Below, piece after piece: positions 52,320-63,704 of a stretch of 64,000 nt of DNA. The position numbers and the translations under genes are program-made. The stretch is from Epiperipatus broadwayi. Taxonomy: Eukaryota; Onychophora; Udeonychophora; Euonychophora; Peripatidae. The stretch is from contig JAQFVV010006845.1 of NCBI GenBank assembly GCA_028023455.1, positions 64,001-128,000 of the forward strand. Reading direction: 5' to 3'. How positions within the stretch are numbered: the first letter of the stretch is position 1; each line of letters starts with the position of its first letter. The notes beneath the pieces are model-generated. The model was not told the DNA's origin, ran no database searches, and was given only the letters and a program-made list of their open reading frames with translations.

Positions 52320-52655
52320 AGTTAAAAATAATAGAGATACATCATTTTATATATTAATTAAATGATTTTATTGACCATGCACTAAAAAGAAAAAAAAATT
52401 TCTTCAATCACAATTATGATTTTTAGATTTAACTTGAAATGAAAGCATGAGGGGGAGGTCCTGAAATTAATTATGTCAGTCCCTATTTTTATAACAAGGA
52501 ATTGATTTAATTAATTTCTGAACCACCCATGTTTTTTATTTCAAATTAAATCTAAAAACTCCAATTGTGGTTGAAGAAACAATTATTTTTTCTTTTTAGC
52601 ATATAGTCAATAAAGCATTTAATATAAAAAAAATTTTTATCTCTGTTTTATTACT
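52320..52655. repeat. Palindrome or MITE-like element
   Basis: Left arm about 52330-52460 and right arm about 52520-52655 are inverted copies: GCACTAAAAAGAAAAA against TTTTTTCTTTTTAGCAT, TTCTTCAATCACAATT against AATTGTGGTTGAAGAA, and AGAGATA against TATCTCT at the outer edges. The spacer is about 60 bp and holds AAGCATGAGGGGGAGGTCC. No gene. Confidence 0.75.
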
Positions 52656-54619
52656 TTCTACATTTAGTATATATCCAGACATTATATTTACATATAAATT
52701 AATCCCACTAAATAGCATAACTTTTTATTTCATGTAAAATTAGAAATGTATTGTCATCAAGAATAAATATGTATGTAATGTTTCAACTGGATTCAAAATT
52801 GGAAAATGGATGAAAGTTGACTTAGTCAGGCAGATTTAAAGCAAAAATAATGGAGTAAGTTAAATAAAATCATATAAAAATGAAGTTTCATAAAGAAATG
52901 TTTCTGGGATAACTGTCAAGTGATTACTACTCTGTTGAGGCGAAAAACAGACCAATATAATTAAGACACTTTACATTTCTTTTTATATTTAAAATTTTAA
53001 CTTTAAGCAGTGTTATACTACTAAACATTTGGGATGTGAACAGAAAGGTTGATGTGATAATTATTAAATTTCAGCATTGATATTATTAATCAAACACCTA
53101 CACTTTTTTCCTGGTCATAGATAACATATTCATATAATAAAATTTCTAAACTCATTACACTTTTTCCATATGCTTTAAGAATGAATTAAGTTTTGAAATT
53201 TTACTAAATTAATATGATAAACAATTTAAAACAAAATGGCATTTTAGATCCAATGACTTCAAAGTTGAAGATGTTATATTTTATATCTGCATTAAATGTG
53301 CTAATTAAAAAAATAGATTGAAAGAAACTATATATGGAAATAATCATGCTTATGTGGCAAAAATTTCAAAGGGACTTTTTATTATCCTTTAATGCAATTC
53401 TTTCTAAAGAAAACTAAAAATGTTGAAGACTTTGTAGCTGACTAAACTTTATGTAACCATTAAAATTATTAAATAAATCTAATACAATACATTAGAAAAC
53501 TGATGAAATTGAAAATGGGTCATATATTCATATGCTTTTCAATGCAAATAAAGTTAAGTTTTCCAAACATGTTGAAATTTTAGAGTGGAACTAATATTTA
53601 TGTCAGATATAGACATGATTCCAACACTTATGAAATCATATCTAATTATAAAGAGGATAAAGATTATGTCTTATTTTTACCAACTCCTGCACTGATAATC
53701 AATCATGAGTCAAATAATAAATATTAACTTTTCTCAGCACTAAATGTTATGAAAATAAAACTGAGATGATTAAGTTTTAACTATCTGTGAAAATATTGAT
53801 AATATTTCCCACATTATATTAGCAAGCTAATGAAGCTTATTTTTTTATTTGCAATGTAATGTAGTAAATTTGTTCAATTATTTCATGGCTAAGATATTGT
53901 AAAAAATGTGCAACACTCTGCAGTTTGTTAAAATTTGCTTGCTATATGAAATTTCTTTGTATGTAATTTTGTTTTAATGTACTTTATATTAAATACAATA
54001 TTTGTTGATTGTTTTACTAGGTTTATAATGGTGAAAAATGTTTCATGCAACTTACAAAAAAAAAGGCCATTCCAATATATAACTTAAATTTAATATTAAG
54101 AATGACATTATATATTCTGCTTATTTTAAAGCAGGAGAATTTTTTTGAAAAAATTAATATAAAAGCAAAGCTTGTACTGCACTATTCAGGAAAGATTCAA
54201 AAAGTGAGGGAAAAAAGAAAGGATCAGAAAGTAACAGAGAAAAGAGAGAGAGAGAAAAGACAGAACAAATACTTAACTTGATTGCATATGTTATAATTCT
54301 GTGTTGTGAGGCAATTATATGACCTTAAAAAATAAATCTCAAAAAATAAAAATATTAAAATTAAATAACACATGCAACTATACCATTTCACTTTTAAACT
54401 ACAATAGGTTAAGATATAAATAGAAACATTTTGGGACATGTACCTATAAATAACAGAACAAAAATTAAATCATTAGCATAAAAAAGAACTTAAAAAAATT
54501 TGCTAATATATAAAATATTATGCATATCCATATGCAAGTGTATTTAAAACTTATACCAAAAAAGAAATTAAGCTAATAAACATCACATGACCACCTCTTA
54601 TGCTTGTGTATAGCTGTTG
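52656..54619. other. A+T-rich non-coding DNA
   Basis: No gene recognised. The frame 54045-54281 ends in a basic, charged stretch from a purine-rich run (54195-54260) and is not a convincing gene. AACATCACATGACCACC near 54579 resembles the family F segment at 45.94 kb. Confidence 0.55.
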
Positions 54620-55267
54620 TTAAAACAGGCAAAACTCACTATATATATTTTGCCACACACAGCAAGCTAGAGTAATCAATGGATGCCAGAAGGCTGTGCA
54701 TAAAATCCCCATCTAGTGCCTACTCATCCAACATCCCCAGACTAGTTTCTGGCTTATGGCCTTCATCAGTGAGGAGCCTTGGATTTGAGAGCACTGCACC
54801 TAGGATCTAATGCAACCCTCCAGCAACCACCTTTTATCTCCATTTAACTATAAAACTACGAGTCTTAAACTGAAAACACCTTAATGTTTTCAATCCAAGC
54901 CCATTAGCTTATATAGTCATATGGGTCTGAACCCAGTTCAGTACCCATACATTTTGGTGTCTTTGGTTCTTTAATAACCATAGCCACCACTATGAGCCAT
55001 ATAACTATATAAGCTAATGGGCTTGGATTGAAAACATTAAGGTGTTTTCAGTTTAAGACTCATAGTTTTGTAGTTAAATGGAGATAAAAGGTGATTGCTG
55101 GAGGTCCAAGGCTCCTCACTGACGAAGGCCATAAGCCAGAAACTAATCTGGGGATATTGGATGAGTAGGCACTAGATGGGGATTTTTTGCACAGTCTTCT
55201 GGCATCCATTGATTACTCTAGCTTGCTGTGTGTGTCAAATATTTATAGTGAGTTTTTCCTGTTTTAA
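54620..55267. mobile_element. 648-bp fold-back element (family 'F')
   Basis: Ends TTAAAACAGG and CCTGTTTTAA. The left arm (54620-54924) pairs with the right arm (about 54995-55267). The right arm lacks about 32 bp that the left one has (the TTTGAGAGCACTGCACC region). The spacer is about 70 bp. Subterminal sequence GCAAGCTAGAGTAATCAATG also occurs at 2.86, 45.99 and 56.58 kb, so this is a dispersed family. No transposase frame. It is probably a non-autonomous fold-back DNA transposon. Its superfamily and target duplication are not clear. Confidence 0.8.
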
Positions 55268-55592
55268 AAAAGAAATTACCAAAACAATAACTTTATTACA
55301 TAAAAAAATTTAAAATGGCTACACATTAATCCTAATGATAATGCAAAAGAATGCAGAAAATATACAGATAGTCATTTATTTTCAAAGTTTAAATATTGTT
55401 TTTCATTGGTAGAAAAAAAGATTCCGCATTTCTTAATGCAATCTTTATAAATTCAAATTTATCTTATTTGGAATCAGTGTAGAATTGACTTTAGTATCAA
55501 TTATACTAGACAGGAAAAAATAACAAGATACTAATTCAGTGTATATTATTTTTAAATCAGATTAGTTGTTTTAAAGGTACTGATTTAATATG
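55268..55592. other. A+T-rich non-coding DNA
   Basis: No gene recognised. Confidence 0.6.
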
Positions 55593-55743
55593 TGCTCATC
55601 ATCATTTTGAGATGTAAGGACCCTCCAAAACCACTGTTGACACTTCCAAGAAATAAATGTCATTGAATAATCTATACAGGGTCACTTGGATGTGTCAACA
55701 ATGGTTTTTGATAGTCCTTAGAACTCAAAATGGTGGTGAGTGC
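55593..55743. mobile_element. Hairpin MITE (family 'H')
   Basis: Arms 55593-55650 and 55684-55743 are inverted copies: CATTTTGAGATGTAAGGACC against a right arm ending TAGAACTCAAAATGGTGG, and CACTGTTGACACTTCCAAG against CTTGGATGTGTCAACAATGG. The loop is about 33 bp. One arm recurs at 60712-60796. No gene. Confidence 0.75.
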
Positions 55744-56281
55744 ACTCTAATTACTAAATGTTTATAACTTCTAAAATACAAATGTTATTAAATAATGATG
55801 GCACAAAGTGCCAGAGTATGCAGGAAATGGAAAGGATGGTTTGGCCAGCACAGAGCACTGGGGTATGTGAAGCAAAACAAGGATGCAGAAGTCTAATCAA
55901 ACTGAGCTTACAATTTCCAAATACTAAAAGATTATAACTTCTAAAATATAAATTATACTATATGCCCATATGAAATAAAGCATATTATTTTTACTAGCTT
56001 ATAATTTCTAAAATATGAATTTAAAGTATTTAAACAGAAAAGGTAAAGGAAAGAAATGGACACATATATTAATTAAAAAAAACCACATGTTCAATAAACA
56101 TAAAATTGATCAAACCTCATGTTGAAATAACATAAATGTTAAATAAACTTAGAAACATTGCTGAAGCATATTAATTCTATAATTAATAATATGTTAACAT
56201 TAGTCAAAAGAATAATTGTTTAAAGTAAAGAATATTAATTTTACAGTTAAAAATAATAATAAATATGATTTTTTTTTTACC
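55744..56281. other. A+T-rich non-coding DNA
   Basis: No gene recognised. About 55800-55910 is locally G-rich (GGCCAGCACAGAGCACTGGG) and may be old repeat sequence. Confidence 0.55.
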
Positions 56282-56381
56282 AAAGTGAGTAAGGTTGTTT
56301 GTTATTTGCTGGCAGATGGATGAAAAGAATCTAAATGACAGAGATTTATTCATTAAATTTCTCAAAGATGATAATGTTACC
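56282..56381 (+). repeat. Inverted repeat arm, left (partner at 60.3 kb)
   Basis: AAAGTGAGTAAGGTTGT, GGCAGATGGATGAAAAG and GAGATTTATTCATTAAATTT match the minus strand of 60289-60416. One frame in both arms reads RDLFIKFLKDD. Confidence 0.75.
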
Positions 56382-56540
56382 TACTATCAGTGAAAAAATT
56401 AGTATTTGTAGTACCTGTTTTATTTAAAATAATTAACAAATTAATTTTAATAGAAATTTGTTGATTATTGTAATTGTAAAACAGATATTCAATTTTAAAT
56501 AAGATAAACACTAACCTTTTCACTGTCAGTAATATCATAG

Positions 56541-56635
56541 GCACTAGATAGGGATTTTATGCACAAGCCTTCTGGCATCCATTGATTACTTTGTTTGGCA
56601 CAGGGTGGCACTACTGTATGGAGAGTTTTGCCTGT
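56541..56635 (+). repeat. Fold-back family 'F', right-terminal fragment
   Basis: GCACTAGATAGGGATTTTAT, CACAAGCCTTCTGGCATCC and GGAGAGTTTTGCCTGT match the right end of the 54620-55267 element. The fragment is directly followed by a LINE 3' end, which may have inserted at its terminus. Confidence 0.75.
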
Positions 56636-57016
56636 AAATGGAAAAATATGGGTGATTTATTTTGTAAATTATGTAAAGAAGGAATTGAAAATATTAGGCA
56701 TTTGTTAATTGAATGTAAATGTTTGAAAACAGAAAGGATAGATATAATGAAGTTGTGGAAAAATAAATATGAAAAGAGTGATTATACAGAAAGTGAATTA
56801 TTGGTTTTTATGCTGGGTTTGGGAAAAGATAAGGGGGATTTAGATATAAAGGTTATAGAGTTGACAAAAATTATGTTGTGGAAATGGGATAGAGCAGATT
56901 ATGGGTAAATTTAGAGTGGGGAATGTAAAAGAAAGTGGCTAACAGGTTTATCAGGGCATAATTGCTGAGATATTCTTGACTTCGTTTAAGGAGAAGCCAT
57001 AATACATCACATCACA
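56636..57016 (+). pseudogene. LINE 3' end with zinc-finger C-terminus
   Basis: The frame from about 56636 to 56905 reads KWKNMGDLFCKLCKEGIENI then RHLLIECKCLKTER, giving Cys-x2-Cys-x7-His-x4-Cys, a zf-RVT-type motif after the reverse transcriptase in several LINE clades. It continues open to a stop at 56906. The short non-coding tail ends in CATCACATCACATCACC (57003-57019), a tandem-repeat terminus like those of LINEs that lack poly-A. The reverse transcriptase is absent, so this is a 5'-truncated insertion. The 3' frame is intact, which suggests a fairly young copy. Confidence 0.7.
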
Positions 57017-57019
57017 TCA

Positions 57020-57392
57020 CCATCCTTTGTTTACAACAATTATGTGGCTGCAGAAAGGAGTTTGCTATTAACTGAAAGGAGACCCTTTGATTCCTCTTGG
57101 AGGCCTTAAAGGAACTGAGCAGGGCAAATTCCTAATGTCCACTCCATACGTTCTTGTCGTTGCAGCTGTTATCACTATGTGATTATTCATATAGTATACG
57201 AACATGGATGAGCTGCTCACCAACACGCATTAGCCAGCGTGGTGAGTTTATTGGCTTTTTACCTCTGAGTTTAAGATCAAGAAACACCATGGTCTTTCTT
57301 CTCAGTGCCTGATAAGGCAGAATGAATGTTTGTGTAAATGATAAATATTTTTCCAATACATATATACAATTATGACAGACAAAAATAAAGCA
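57020..57392. other. Unassigned G+C-richer block
   Basis: Less AT-rich than most of the window, with no long frame. It contains CATTAGCCAGCGTGGTGAG and CACCATGGTCTTTCTTCTC. It is probably repeat-derived, perhaps extra 5' sequence of the following RTE, but the 35.3-kb RTE leader has no counterpart to it. Confidence 0.4.
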
Positions 57393-57504
57393 TGGCCCTT
57401 ATTCCCAGGAGGCTGTAAAGTCACCAACCAAGGCAGCGGTTGGTGGCCGAAGGTGGAGGATGCTAAGAATCCCCTGATTGTGGACCCAGGCTGCCATTTG
57501 ATGA

Positions 57505-58536
57505 CGACTTTATTTAAGTACTTACAACTGCAGATCACTTTCAAGTGAAGGAAGATTGCAAGAATTAGAAGAATTGTCTTATATTAAATGGGACATTATT
57601 GGACTTTGTGAAGTTAGAAGAAAAGGTGAAGAAACAATTGATTTAAAAAGTGGACATATACTCTATTATAAAGGCACACATATTGGAAATACAAGTGGAG
57701 TAGGATTCATTATAAATAAAAAGTGGAAGAACAATATTGTGGAGATTGATGGTGTATCGGACAGAGTTGCAAGATCAGTTATACAACTTAATAGCAGATA
57801 CCAAATGCAGATAATTCAGGTTTATGCCCCAACAAGTTCTCATAGTGATGAAGTAGTAGAAGATTTTTATATGGATGTACAAAAGGCTTTTGATCAGAGT
57901 AAACAACATTTTAAAATTGTTATGGGAGACTTTAATGCTAGAATTGGTAGACAAATGAAAGATGAAATTGCTGTAGGTAATTTTGGTTATGGTAATAGAA
58001 ATGAGAGAGGACATAGACTTGTGGAGTTTGCAGAAAAAGAAAAACTTTATATTATGAATTCATTTTTTGAGAAAAATGTTAAAAGGAAATGGACATGGAA
58101 GCATCCAAATGAAGGTACAGCAGAATTGGATTATATTTTGACTAACAGGAAATACATATTTCAAGATTGTAATGTTCTTAATAAATTTAACACAGGAAGT
58201 GATCATCGATTAGTAAGGTGTAAGTTACGTGTTAATGTAAAACTAGAGAGACAAAAATTATTGAGAAAAACAATATTTACAGTTGATATTCCTAATCTTC
58301 AGAAACATTCTAATGAATTTAAATTAGAACTTACAAATAGGTTTCAAGTGTTAAAAGATTTTGAACATGATTCAGATTTGAATGAAATTAATATGAAAAT
58401 AACTGATACACTTTTAAAAACTGCAACAAAGATAGCTGGTAGAAAAAAGCAGCAATTGACTAATAAAATTTCTACTGAGACTAGAGAATTTATGAAGAAA
58501 AGAAGGAATATGAAGATATACAAAATGATGTATTAA
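57505..58536 (+). pseudogene. RTE AP-endonuclease domain (frame 1)
   Basis: The open frame runs from 57505, after a stop at 57502. The first part reads TYNCRSLSSEGRLQELEE, the usual RTE endonuclease start. No convincing ATG is visible, so the true start is unknown. Counting from the TTG at 57556: WDIIGLCEVRRKG (catalytic Glu), QVYAPT, MGDFNARIG with Asp125 and Asn127, RGHRLVEFAEKEKL, TWKHP, LDYILTNRK and SDHRLV with Asp216 and His217. All are apurinic-endonuclease-fold signatures used to nick the target for reverse transcription. The frame shifts near 58490, where it should enter the RT linker, and then ends at a stop. Confidence 0.88.
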
Positions 58537-59462
58537 AAAGAATTGAATATCTTGAATTTTGTAAAATGGTACGGAAAAAAGTTGAAAATGATATAAGAAA
58601 GTATAACTGTGAAATAGCAAGGAAAGCTGTAGAAGAAAATAAAAGTCTCAAGAATGTTAAACAACATTTTGGTATTGGTAGGAAATTTATATCTGCAATA
58701 AGAAAAAAAGATGGAATTATTACTAAAAAGAGAGATGACATCATGAAATTGGTAGAAGATTTTTATCAAGAATTATATAGTAATAAAGAACAAGTACCTC
58801 CTATATCTATTACATCTTCCGAATTGCCCAGAATTTTAAATGAAGAAGTGAGACATGCAATTAAATGTATGAAGAAAGGAAAGGCTCCAGGAAATGATGG
58901 AATTATAATTGATATATTAAAAGAAGGAGGTGAAGAAATAGAAACAATTTTAGCAAAGTTATATACCAAATGTCTAAATGATAAAGATGTACCGGAAGAT
59001 TGGAAGAATGCAGTAATAATATTAATATTTAAAAAAGGTGATAAAGAAGATATTAGAAATTACAGATCTATCAGCCTTTTATCAGTTTTATATAAAATTT
59101 TTACCAAGATAATTACAACTCGTCTACAGAGAACTTTGGATTTCCACCAACCAAGAGAACAAGCTGGATTTAAAAGTGGTTTTAGTACAATAGATCATAT
59201 CCAGGTATTGAGAGAAGTCATAGAAAGGACAAATGAATATGAGTTGTCATTATGTTTTGGATTTGTAGATTATGAAAAGGCATTCGATTCTATACACATT
59301 TCTTCAGTGATTAAAGCATTGGATCATCAAGGTATAGATCCAGGATATTGTCATATTTTAAAGAATATTTATAAAAATGCAACAGCAACAATTAGATTAC
59401 ATAATGATACCGGAAAAATCAACATTGAGAAAGGTGTAAGGTGGATTAAAATGGGAAACTAA
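58494..59462 (+). pseudogene. RTE reverse transcriptase, N-terminal part (frame 2)
   Basis: The continuing frame begins EEKKEYEDIQNDVLKRIEYL and is charged and helical. RT proper has GKAPGNDGIIIDILKEGG, WKNAVIILIFKKGDKEDIRN, YRSISLLSVLYKIFTKII and REQAGFKSGFSTIDHI, then FVDYEKAFDSIH with the motif-A catalytic Asp at 59268-59270. It ends at GVR, where a deletion of roughly 55 bp joins it out of frame to the LxWE region, removing the QGDxxSPxLF motif. The stop at 59460-59462 follows this frameshift. Without that motif the polymerase core cannot be complete. Confidence 0.88.
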
Positions 59463-60206
59463 AGGAATGAAAGTAAATGGAGAGTATTTAAGTCATTTAG
59501 ATTTTGCAGATGATGTAGTTGTTTTTGCAAATAATGCTTCAGAGCTGCAGGTGATGAAAGTAGAAAAGTAGGACTAAAGATAAATGTTAAAAAGACTAAA
59601 GTAATGTTTAATCGATTTGCTCAAAATATGAAAATAAAGATTGATTATGAAGAATTAGAAGAAGTTAACAGTTACAAATACCTTGGTCAGATTATTAATA
59701 CAGATGGAAACATAATGGAGGAAATTAATCATAGAATTAAACTTGGTTGGAGTGCTTTTGGTAGAAATAACTTGATACTAAAAGGAAATATGCCTATGTG
59801 TTTGAAAAGAATGGTTTTTAACAAATGTGTTTTACCAGTTCTTACTTATGGATCTGAGACTTGGACACTTAATAGAAGAGCAATACAGAGACTTCAGACC
59901 ACTCAAAGGAGTATGGAGAGATGTAGGTTGAGAGTAACAAGAAGAGCTCAAAAACACAATGTATGGGTAAGACAACAAACAGGTGTTACTGACCTTATTG
60001 AAAAAATTAAAAGATTGAAATGGAGTTGGGCTGGACATATTGCTAGAAGAAATGATAATAGATGGACAATTGAAATTTTAAACTGGATTCCAAGAGATTG
60101 TAAAAGACCCAGAAAGAGACCACATGTGAGATGGATGGATGAAATAAGAAAATGTGCAGGGGTGTTGTGGAAAAGAGAAGCTAAAGATCGGACAAAGATG
60201 GATTAA
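59463..60206 (+). pseudogene. RTE reverse transcriptase C-terminus and terminal domain (frame 3)
   Basis: The first part, in its own frame, carries SHLDFADDVVVFANNASELQ with the intact Phe-Ala-Asp-Asp catalytic motif (59503-59514). A second net deletion of about 19 bp near 59550, by comparison with 16.63 kb, shifts the frame again. From 59604 the frame is open to 60206: YKYLGQIINTDGNI, LPVLTYGSETWTL, LQTTQRSMERCRL, LKWSWAGHIARR and RWMDEIRKCAG, the standard RTE carboxy-terminal signatures. The ATG at 59604 is internal and not a start. Confidence 0.88.
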
Positions 60207-60288
60207 ACTTGGAAAGACCTTCATCCTGCAGTGGATTGATAATGGTTGATGATGATGATGATGATAGAGATGGTGACCATGTGATGTT

Positions 60289-60416
60289 TAGTGGTTTAAT
60301 ATCATCTTTAAGAAATTTAATGAATAAATCTCTCTCACCCTTTTTATCCATTCGTCTGCTAATAATGACATGTAAGAAATTAAACCCACAACATTACTCA
60401 CTTTCATAAGAAAAAA
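60289..60416 (-). repeat. Inverted repeat arm, right (partner at 56.3 kb)
   Basis: Reverse complement of 56282-56381, with about 20 bp more in its middle. On the minus strand it continues into CCACTAAACATCACATGGTC, which is the family F segment seen at 45.94 kb. It starts only about 23 bp after the RTE tail. Confidence 0.75.
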
Positions 60417-60711
60417 TCAGATTTATTATTTTTTTATTAATTGTAAAATTAATATTGTTTACTTTAGACAATTATTATTTTGACAAATGTTAAAATAAAA
60501 TGCAATTTACTATTAATTGTTTAATTAATATGTTTCTTACATTATTTCAGTACATGGTTAGTCATTACTCCCTTTTTTATATTTTGTATATTTAAGTCAT
60601 GTGATTTGATCAAGTACAATTGTATGAAATTTGCACTTTAATTTTTTAATTATTGATGTTAATTACAATTAGAAAATAATGGTAATATCATGATCATGTG
60701 TGGATTATTCT
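60417..60711. other. A+T-rich non-coding DNA
   Basis: No gene recognised. Confidence 0.6.
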
Positions 60712-60796
60712 ATGTCATTTATCAATTGGATGTGTCAGTGATGGTTTTAGCTGGTCTTCAGATTTCAAAATAGCTGTGAGTGCAAACTAAATTGGT
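60712..60796 (+). repeat. Family 'H' single arm
   Basis: TTGGATGTGTCAGTGATGGT, TTTCAAAATAGC and GTGAGTGCAAACTAA match the right arm of the hairpin at 55684-55760. The opposite arm is missing. Confidence 0.65.
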
Positions 60797-63704
60797 ACTA
60801 TTTTAAATATATAAAAATTCTTCATAAATATATGATTGTTCTAAACAACATTTTGAATGCTTTCAGAGACATTCTCCATTCAATACAACTGTTCTTCTTG
60901 TTGGTCGTATACTCAAGAGATGTAAGTGCTCTATTGATTGTGAACTTTAATTAGTTAATCAAACTGAATTACACTTATATTGTCATTTGAGTATTCAACA
61001 ATCATTATGATTTCAAAAATCACATAAACACTCAATTTAATCAATTATAACAAAAGCAGGTCTTTTATTGCCTTTAGTATAAACTGGAGTAATCAGTGTT
61101 TACCAGATGCATGTATAATTCCTTTCTAAATTTTAAAACATAGTTTTTAGACCAGCTGCTGGCTTTTGTATTTATCTGATTTGAATTTTAGGTTTTAAAC
61201 TGATAGGCAAAATGAAATTAAAGATTATTACCAAAAGCATATATTTACTTCTTATCATTTTAAATCAAAGACATCATTTTTTAAAGACAAAAGGGTATTT
61301 ATAAATATGGGGAAAGTCATATACAAAGAATAGGCATTATATATTTATCTTGTAATCAGATTGTTCTATTTTACACTTAGATAAGCATTAAAAGTGGAGT
61401 TGTTTTTTTCACACAACCTCTTAAGCAAATAAATTATATGTTGTTTTTATAGTAAAATCTTTATTCAATTCATACTTCCATACACAAATCACATGGAATA
61501 ATTATTTATATGAAGAAACTGTGATCAAGAATCTAATTTATAAGTTTTCATTCTTAGCCAACATATAAGCCTTTGATTTATTTTTCATTTAAAATCTCTA
61601 ATGCAGTATGTTTTGTAATAAAAAATGAATAAGCATTATTGGAAGAGTTGAGATATATTATTTTCTTCCATCTATTTGTAAAAACATTGTCATTGATATT
61701 GAATTGTATATTAGTGTAGTGATTAAATAATGAATTGTAGAAGTATAGGTTTCAGAATTATATCTCAACCTGTCACTTCTGATCTTTGAACATTACATGA
61801 CCTCCTGAATAAATTACTCTGATTATTTTTGGTCTCTATCATTTATCTCAGTAGTAGAGTAATAGCCTTGCAAGATGAAGATTCCTAGATCAAGATTCAA
61901 TCTGTCATTTGATTACACTGAGTATCACATGACTATCAAATTGAAAAATCATTAAATAGTTTTATTCATTAGTTTTTTATGAACTATTTAATATTGTGTA
62001 ATACATTCTGGTTTTCTTCATTGATTGAACACTGTATACTAAATAGTTCATGTATAACTTCCCCATTGTATTTCCATGGGATTATTAAACCTTGTAATGT
62101 TTTGGTGATTGGTATCATGACTATGGGTTGGGTCATCTGTTTCTTCTTAAGATATTACTGATTTTATTGGTAAATAGTTTTATTTATTGTAGCAATATCA
62201 GAGTGATTGTTCTGAATGTTTTGTCTTCAGTACTGTGATTATATTTTCATTAAAAATAACAAGACTTTCAAATTGGAAAATTTTACAAATGTTAGTAATA
62301 CTTTAGTAATCTGGATATTATCTGAAAAGGCCATTAAACCCAAGCATTACAATACAGGAACATTTTGTATATATTTACGGTAACATCCATATGTCATAAC
62401 TAGAAATGTCTGTTGACAGTGTGAATATTTTATACTTTTTATAGTTAATTGCAATGTACTCTCTTTTACTGCAAAAATAATGAAGAGGTCTATTGTTTTA
62501 ATACTATGGATATGGATTTTTTTCAAATATGAAATCATTCCATAATTAATTTATTTTTATTTTTAGAATAATGTTCCCATAGTTAACTGGTATAGTAAAT
62601 GGTGAAATGAAAGTACTTTTTTTTTAATTCCATAATTTCTAAAAGCTTAATATTTTTTACTATAAAACAAAAGTATCCACAATTCTAGTGCCATCTAGTG
62701 TAAAAATCTCTATCTTTAGTATTTTTATTTCTATCTTTAGTATTTTTATTCCCATCATCAAACCACTATCGAGATTTTTTTTAAACATTGAATCTTAGAA
62801 CTTAAAATTGATAGGAATGCAGATATGTATCAAGCAACTAGTTTACTATTTTGCAATCAAACAAAAACTTGAAATTCCAAATAGATTAATATTTTTTTTT
62901 CATCAAAAGCTAGAAACACATATTAATCATTTCATAGATTAGTTTCATCTACAATACAATAATTTTTATTCTCATGATTATTAGATACATCACTTTTATT
63001 CAATTTCCCAAATTGGCATTTTCCAAAATTATACAAAGCGGACATTTAATTCAGTAACATTTACTTTTTTCAGTCTTTCATTTCATAATTGCATCATATT
63101 AATTTTATTAATTTTGCAGCCATCTTGTATCAATTTTTTGCGAAGGATTCAAGAAAAATAGGAGTCTGTTGAAAAAGTTGTGGTATATCTAAAGTTGCAA
63201 GAATTTAATAATTTGCTTTATGTAAATTTAAATCTAAGTTTGGTAAGATGTATTTTTCTCACCAATTTCTTTATTCTGAACCATAGCTACATTTTAAAGT
63301 AGTAATAAAAGGTTAACAAAAACTATAGGTTCTGAAATACTTCTCAGCTAAGTAAAGGCAAAATATTTCAGTTTAGTTAATTAAATAAAATCATTGTGTT
63401 CAACTTGACATTTATGAATTAAAACATCACAATCTCCATATTAACTAAGTTTATAATTATTTACTTATGAAAGTGTGCATATATTAAATACATTTTTTCA
63501 AAATTATTTAATTTCACAAATTCTTTTGCTGTGTGTTTCAAAATAGATCTTAAGTAATTTGTATAAATTGCTTTTATTTTAGAATTTCTGTGTTATATGT
63601 GTGTGAAATCCACTAATTAATTAATATGATTTCCTGAATTATTTTTAATTATTCCCTTTATTTATTGTTAGCATTAATAGTTTGAAAATTTAATTTTATG
63701 TATG
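60797..63704. other. A+T-rich non-coding DNA
   Basis: No gene recognised. A perfect 21-bp tandem duplication (unit starting TCTATCTTTAGTATTTTTA) lies at 62709-62750. Frames of about 60 codons at 61979-62161 and 62347-62538 have no signature. Confidence 0.6.

Larger units (their letters stand above)
57393..60265 (+). mobile_element. RTE-clade non-LTR retrotransposon, best-preserved copy
   Basis: About 2.9 kb. The leader is shared with 35338-35440. AP endonuclease, reverse transcriptase and C-terminal regions follow in the order expected for RTE elements (often annotated in animals as craniofacial development protein 2-like). A GATGATGATGATGATGAT tail closes it (60248-60265), as RTE elements typically end in short tandem repeats. 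Long frames survive, but three frame breaks and an RT deletion make it inactive. Four further decayed copies lie in the window (16.4, 36.7, 45.1 and 63.7 kb). Confidence 0.9.

Noticed and set aside
57020-57392. G+C-richer block considered as an exon or promoter
   Set aside because: No sustained frame or splice pattern; it lies between two retroelement insertions and is more likely repeat-derived.
58414-58969. Several minus-strand frames (67-84 codons) over the RTE
   Set aside because: Antisense shadows of the RTE coding region.
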